A stretch of DNA of 64,000 nucleotides from Lachnospiraceae bacterium oral taxon 096. GTDB taxonomy: Bacteria; Bacillota; Clostridia; Lachnospirales; Lachnospiraceae. A program made the translations under genes and the position numbers. Positions 62,136 to 64,000 of this stretch are shown piece after piece (position 1 is the stretch's first letter; every line of letters starts with the position of its first letter). The notes under the pieces were generated by a model. That model searched no databases and was not told the origin of the DNA. It worked only from the letters and a program-made list of their open reading frames with translations. Location of the stretch: positions 1,885,001 to 1,949,000 of the forward strand of contig CP073340.1 in assembly GCA_018141845.1 (NCBI GenBank). The letters run 5' to 3'.

Positions 62136-63350
62136 ATGCATCAGGCAAGAAACATTATTGATGATATCTACTATGTAGGAGCTAGTGACAGGAGACTTCA
62201 CCTTTTTGAAAATGTATATCCTATTCCAACTGGCGTTTCCTACAACTCTTATCTTGTAATGGATGAGAAGACTGTTCTCTTAGATACAGTGGATTCATCT
62301 GTCAGTAAGGCTTTTTTTGAAAATGTAGAAAATGTTCTCAATGGTCGACCACTCGATTATGTGATTGTCAACCATATGGAGCCAGATCATGCAGCTACTC
62401 TATCTGAGGTTGTTCTTCGCCACCCAGAAACCACAATCATTGGAAATGCAAAGACATTCCAGATGATTCGACAGTTCTTCACTTTTGACCTTGCAGGTCG
62501 CACTATGGAAGTGAAGGAAGGCGATTGTCTTTGCTCAGGAAAGCACAATTTCACCTTCTATACTGCTGCAATGGTTCATTGGCCAGAAGTTATGGTCACC
62601 TATGACTCCACTTCAAAAGCACTTTTCTCTGCAGACGCCTTTGGTACTTTTGGTGCCCTCAGTGGAAATCTCTATGCCGATGAGGTAAATTTTGAGACAG
62701 AATTATTGGATGAGGCAAGAAGATATTACACCAACATTGTTGGAAAGTATGGCATTCAGGTTCAAGCCCTCCTCAATAAAGCTGCTGGACTTGACATTGA
62801 ATACCTCTTCCCACTCCATGGTCCAATTTGGAGAGATCCAAAGAAGATCACTTGGTTTGTAGAAAAATATTCCAAGTGGGCAACTTACACACCAGAAGAT
62901 GATGAGGTTGTCATTTTCTACGGATCAGTTTATGGCAATACAGAAAATGCAGCAATGTACCTTGCAAATGAACTTGCAAAGCGCAACTTAAAGCATATCA
63001 AGATGTATGATGTTGCCGGTATCGACAAGTCCTATCTTGTTTCTGAATGTTTCCGTGCAAAGGCCCTTGTATTTGCCTCAGCCAGCTACAACGGAAGTGT
63101 GTTCACTCCTATGGAAGACTTCTTAAATGACTTGCGACTTCATAACTTCCAAAAGAGGACCGTTGCCATTATCGAAAATGGTACTTGGGCTGTTACTGCT
63201 GGAAAGACTATGAAGGAGATCTTCGCTGCAATGAAACATATCACCATTATGGATGATATGCTCACGATTAAGTCTTCTCTAAAGGAAGATCAAGTGGCAG
63301 CCCTTGAGAAGATGGCCGATGATATTGTTGCTCTTGTTGAGTCAAATTAA
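62136..63350 (+). CDS. A-type flavodiiron protein (FprA family)
   Basis: 404 aa. The N-terminal MBL-like di-iron domain has NHMEPDHAATL, and the later AMVHWPEVMVTYD and ADAFGTFGAL segments hold ligands. The C-terminal flavodoxin domain has VIFYGSVYGNTENAAMYLA for FMN and ASASYNGSVFTPM. These enzymes reduce O2 to water or NO to N2O, protecting anaerobes. AGGAGGATTAAA precedes the ATG. A TATAAT box lies about 40 bp upstream. Confidence 0.93.
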   Translation: MHQARNIIDDIYYVGASDRRLHLFENVYPIPTGVSYNSYLVMDEKTVLLDTVDSSVSKAFFENVENVLNGRPLDYVIVNHMEPDHAATLSEVVLRHPETTIIGNAKTFQMIRQFFTFDLAGRTMEVKEGDCLCSGKHNFTFYTAAMVHWPEVMVTYDSTSKALFSADAFGTFGALSGNLYADEVNFETELLDEARRYYTNIVGKYGIQVQALLNKAAGLDIEYLFPLHGPIWRDPKKITWFVEKYSKWATYTPEDDEVVIFYGSVYGNTENAAMYLANELAKRNLKHIKMYDVAGIDKSYLVSECFRAKALVFASASYNGSVFTPMEDFLNDLRLHNFQKRTVAIIENGTWAVTAGKTMKEIFAAMKHITIMDDMLTIKSSLKEDQVAALEKMADDIVALVESN

Positions 63351-63381
63351 ATAGACGGTTCACAATCCGAATACCACAAAA

Positions 63382-63434
63382 TAAACAAACAAACGGACAT
63401 AACCATTTTGGTTGCGTCCGTTTGTTTATTTTAC
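63382..63434. terminator. Bidirectional terminator between fprA-type gene and pyrG
   Basis: CAAACGGACATAACC pairs with GGTTGCGTCCGTTTG (one mismatch) over a short ATTTT loop, flanked by A-rich and T-rich arms (AAATAAACAAA / TTTGTTTATTTT). Confidence 0.9.
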
Positions 63435-63449
63435 AAGATATTTGTTGTT

Positions 63450-64000
63450 TTATTGTGCTCTCATTTCCAATGCCGCACCAATGAGCCCAGCAAATAGAGG
63501 ATGAATGACATCTGGTCTTGACTTAAACTCAGGATGTGCCTGTGTGGCCACAAAAAATGGATGATCCTTTAACTCAATCATTTCTACAATTCTTCCACTT
63601 GGTGACTTGCCTGAAACACTCATTCCCGCCTCCTCAAATTTCGCTACATAGTCATTATTGACCTCATAGCGATGTCTATGGCGCTCTGTAATTTCTTTTT
63701 TTCCATACAGTGCATAGGCAATGCTTCCCTCACTCAGCACACAAGGATAGGAACCAAGTCTCAATGTTCCTCCTAGATTTTTTACTCCCTCCTGTTCTGG
63801 CATCAAGTGAATCACTGGATTCTTGGTCTCTGGATCAAACTCTACACTCGATGCATCGTGAAGCCCAAGGACATGCCTTGCAAATTCTACAATGGAAAGT
63901 TGCATTCCAAGACAAAGCCCCAAAAATGGAATCTTCTTTGTCCTTGCATATTGAATAGCCTGAACCATTCCCTCAATGCCACGGGTGCCAAATCCACCTG
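63450..64000 (-). CDS. pyrG: CTP synthase, C-terminal glutamine amidotransferase part (5' end beyond window)
   Basis: The frame is open to the right edge, so only the last 183 residues are seen. [32 protein letters not shown] with the nucleophile Cys, [11 protein letters not shown], and the [12 protein letters not shown]is-Glu pair identify the class I GATase domain of PyrG. It aminates UTP to CTP using glutamine. The ATG at 63968 is internal. Confidence 0.95.
   Translation of the reverse strand, partial: GGFGTRGIEGMVQAIQYARTKKIPFLGLCLGMQLSIVEFARHVLGLHDASSVEFDPETKNPVIHLMPEQEGVKNLGGTLRLGSYPCVLSEGSIAYALYGKKEITERHRHRYEVNNDYVAKFEEAGMSVSGKSPSGRIVEMIELKDHPFFVATQAHPEFKSRPDVIHPLFAGLIGAALEMRAQ

Noticed and set aside
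1..64000. tRNA or rRNA genes, prophage genes
   Set aside because: I looked for tRNA-like cloverleaf blocks and phage structural genes and saw none I could support.

Overview
The window looks like chromosomal DNA of a low-GC, strictly anaerobic Firmicute, most likely a member of the Lachnospiraceae or a close relative. The basis is AT-rich sequence, strong AGGAGG-type ribosome binding sites, the scpA-scpB-dut-hflX neighbourhood, an A-type flavodiiron protein, a folate ECF transporter S component behind a THF riboswitch, and abundant IS200/IS605 and IS110 elements. I assign no species. No rRNA or tRNA gene was seen.

Region 1 (1-12.6 kb) is a type III CRISPR-Cas locus, probably III-A. Reading leftwards it has cas1, cas2, three tiny ORFs, a 92-aa protein, a MYG1-family (DHH-like) protein, cas6 and a cas10/csm1 that runs off the left edge. 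A divergent RHH-WYL regulator lies next to cas1. An IS200/IS605 element with an intact tnpB and a frameshifted tnpA separates the cas genes from an array of 40 near-perfect repeats plus one decayed repeat. The array is transcribed leftwards from a leader with a clear promoter at its right end. A palindrome is shared between the WYL promoter and the promoter region of the small ORFs. The spacers are unusually rich in inverted repeats.

Region 2 (12.7-26.0 kb) is mostly core: hflX, a TPR lipoprotein, dut, scpB, scpA, a metallophosphoesterase and a D,D-carboxypeptidase in one leftward run. It is followed by a solo TnpB element, a PARG-like macrodomain protein paired with a 5'-nucleotidase, and an envelope cluster (membrane protein, phosphodiester glycosidase, GT2-GtrA protein).

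Region 3 (26.0-38.1 kb) is accessory. It holds a decayed tnpB, an MBL-fold hydrolase, an IS110 element with a probable bridge RNA upstream of the recombinase, an IS3 orfA fragment, and a two-gene cassette. The cassette pairs a 1561-aa DEAH/DUF1998 helicase with a large partner that is split by an in-frame amber codon. It has its own palindromic promoter region and looks like an undescribed defence-type system.

Region 4 (38.1-64 kb) is core metabolism and housekeeping: rlmD, an aminopeptidase P, HAD phosphatases, rlmI, a split chromate transporter, an Rrf2 regulator, an aminotransferase, hemA-hemL-hemB, a hemerythrin/DUF1858 stress operon, tyrS, aroF-type DAHP synthase, a small alarmone synthetase, mrp, folT with its riboswitch, gldA, malic enzyme, an MBL hydrolase, an flavodiiron protein and the 3' part of pyrG at the right edge.
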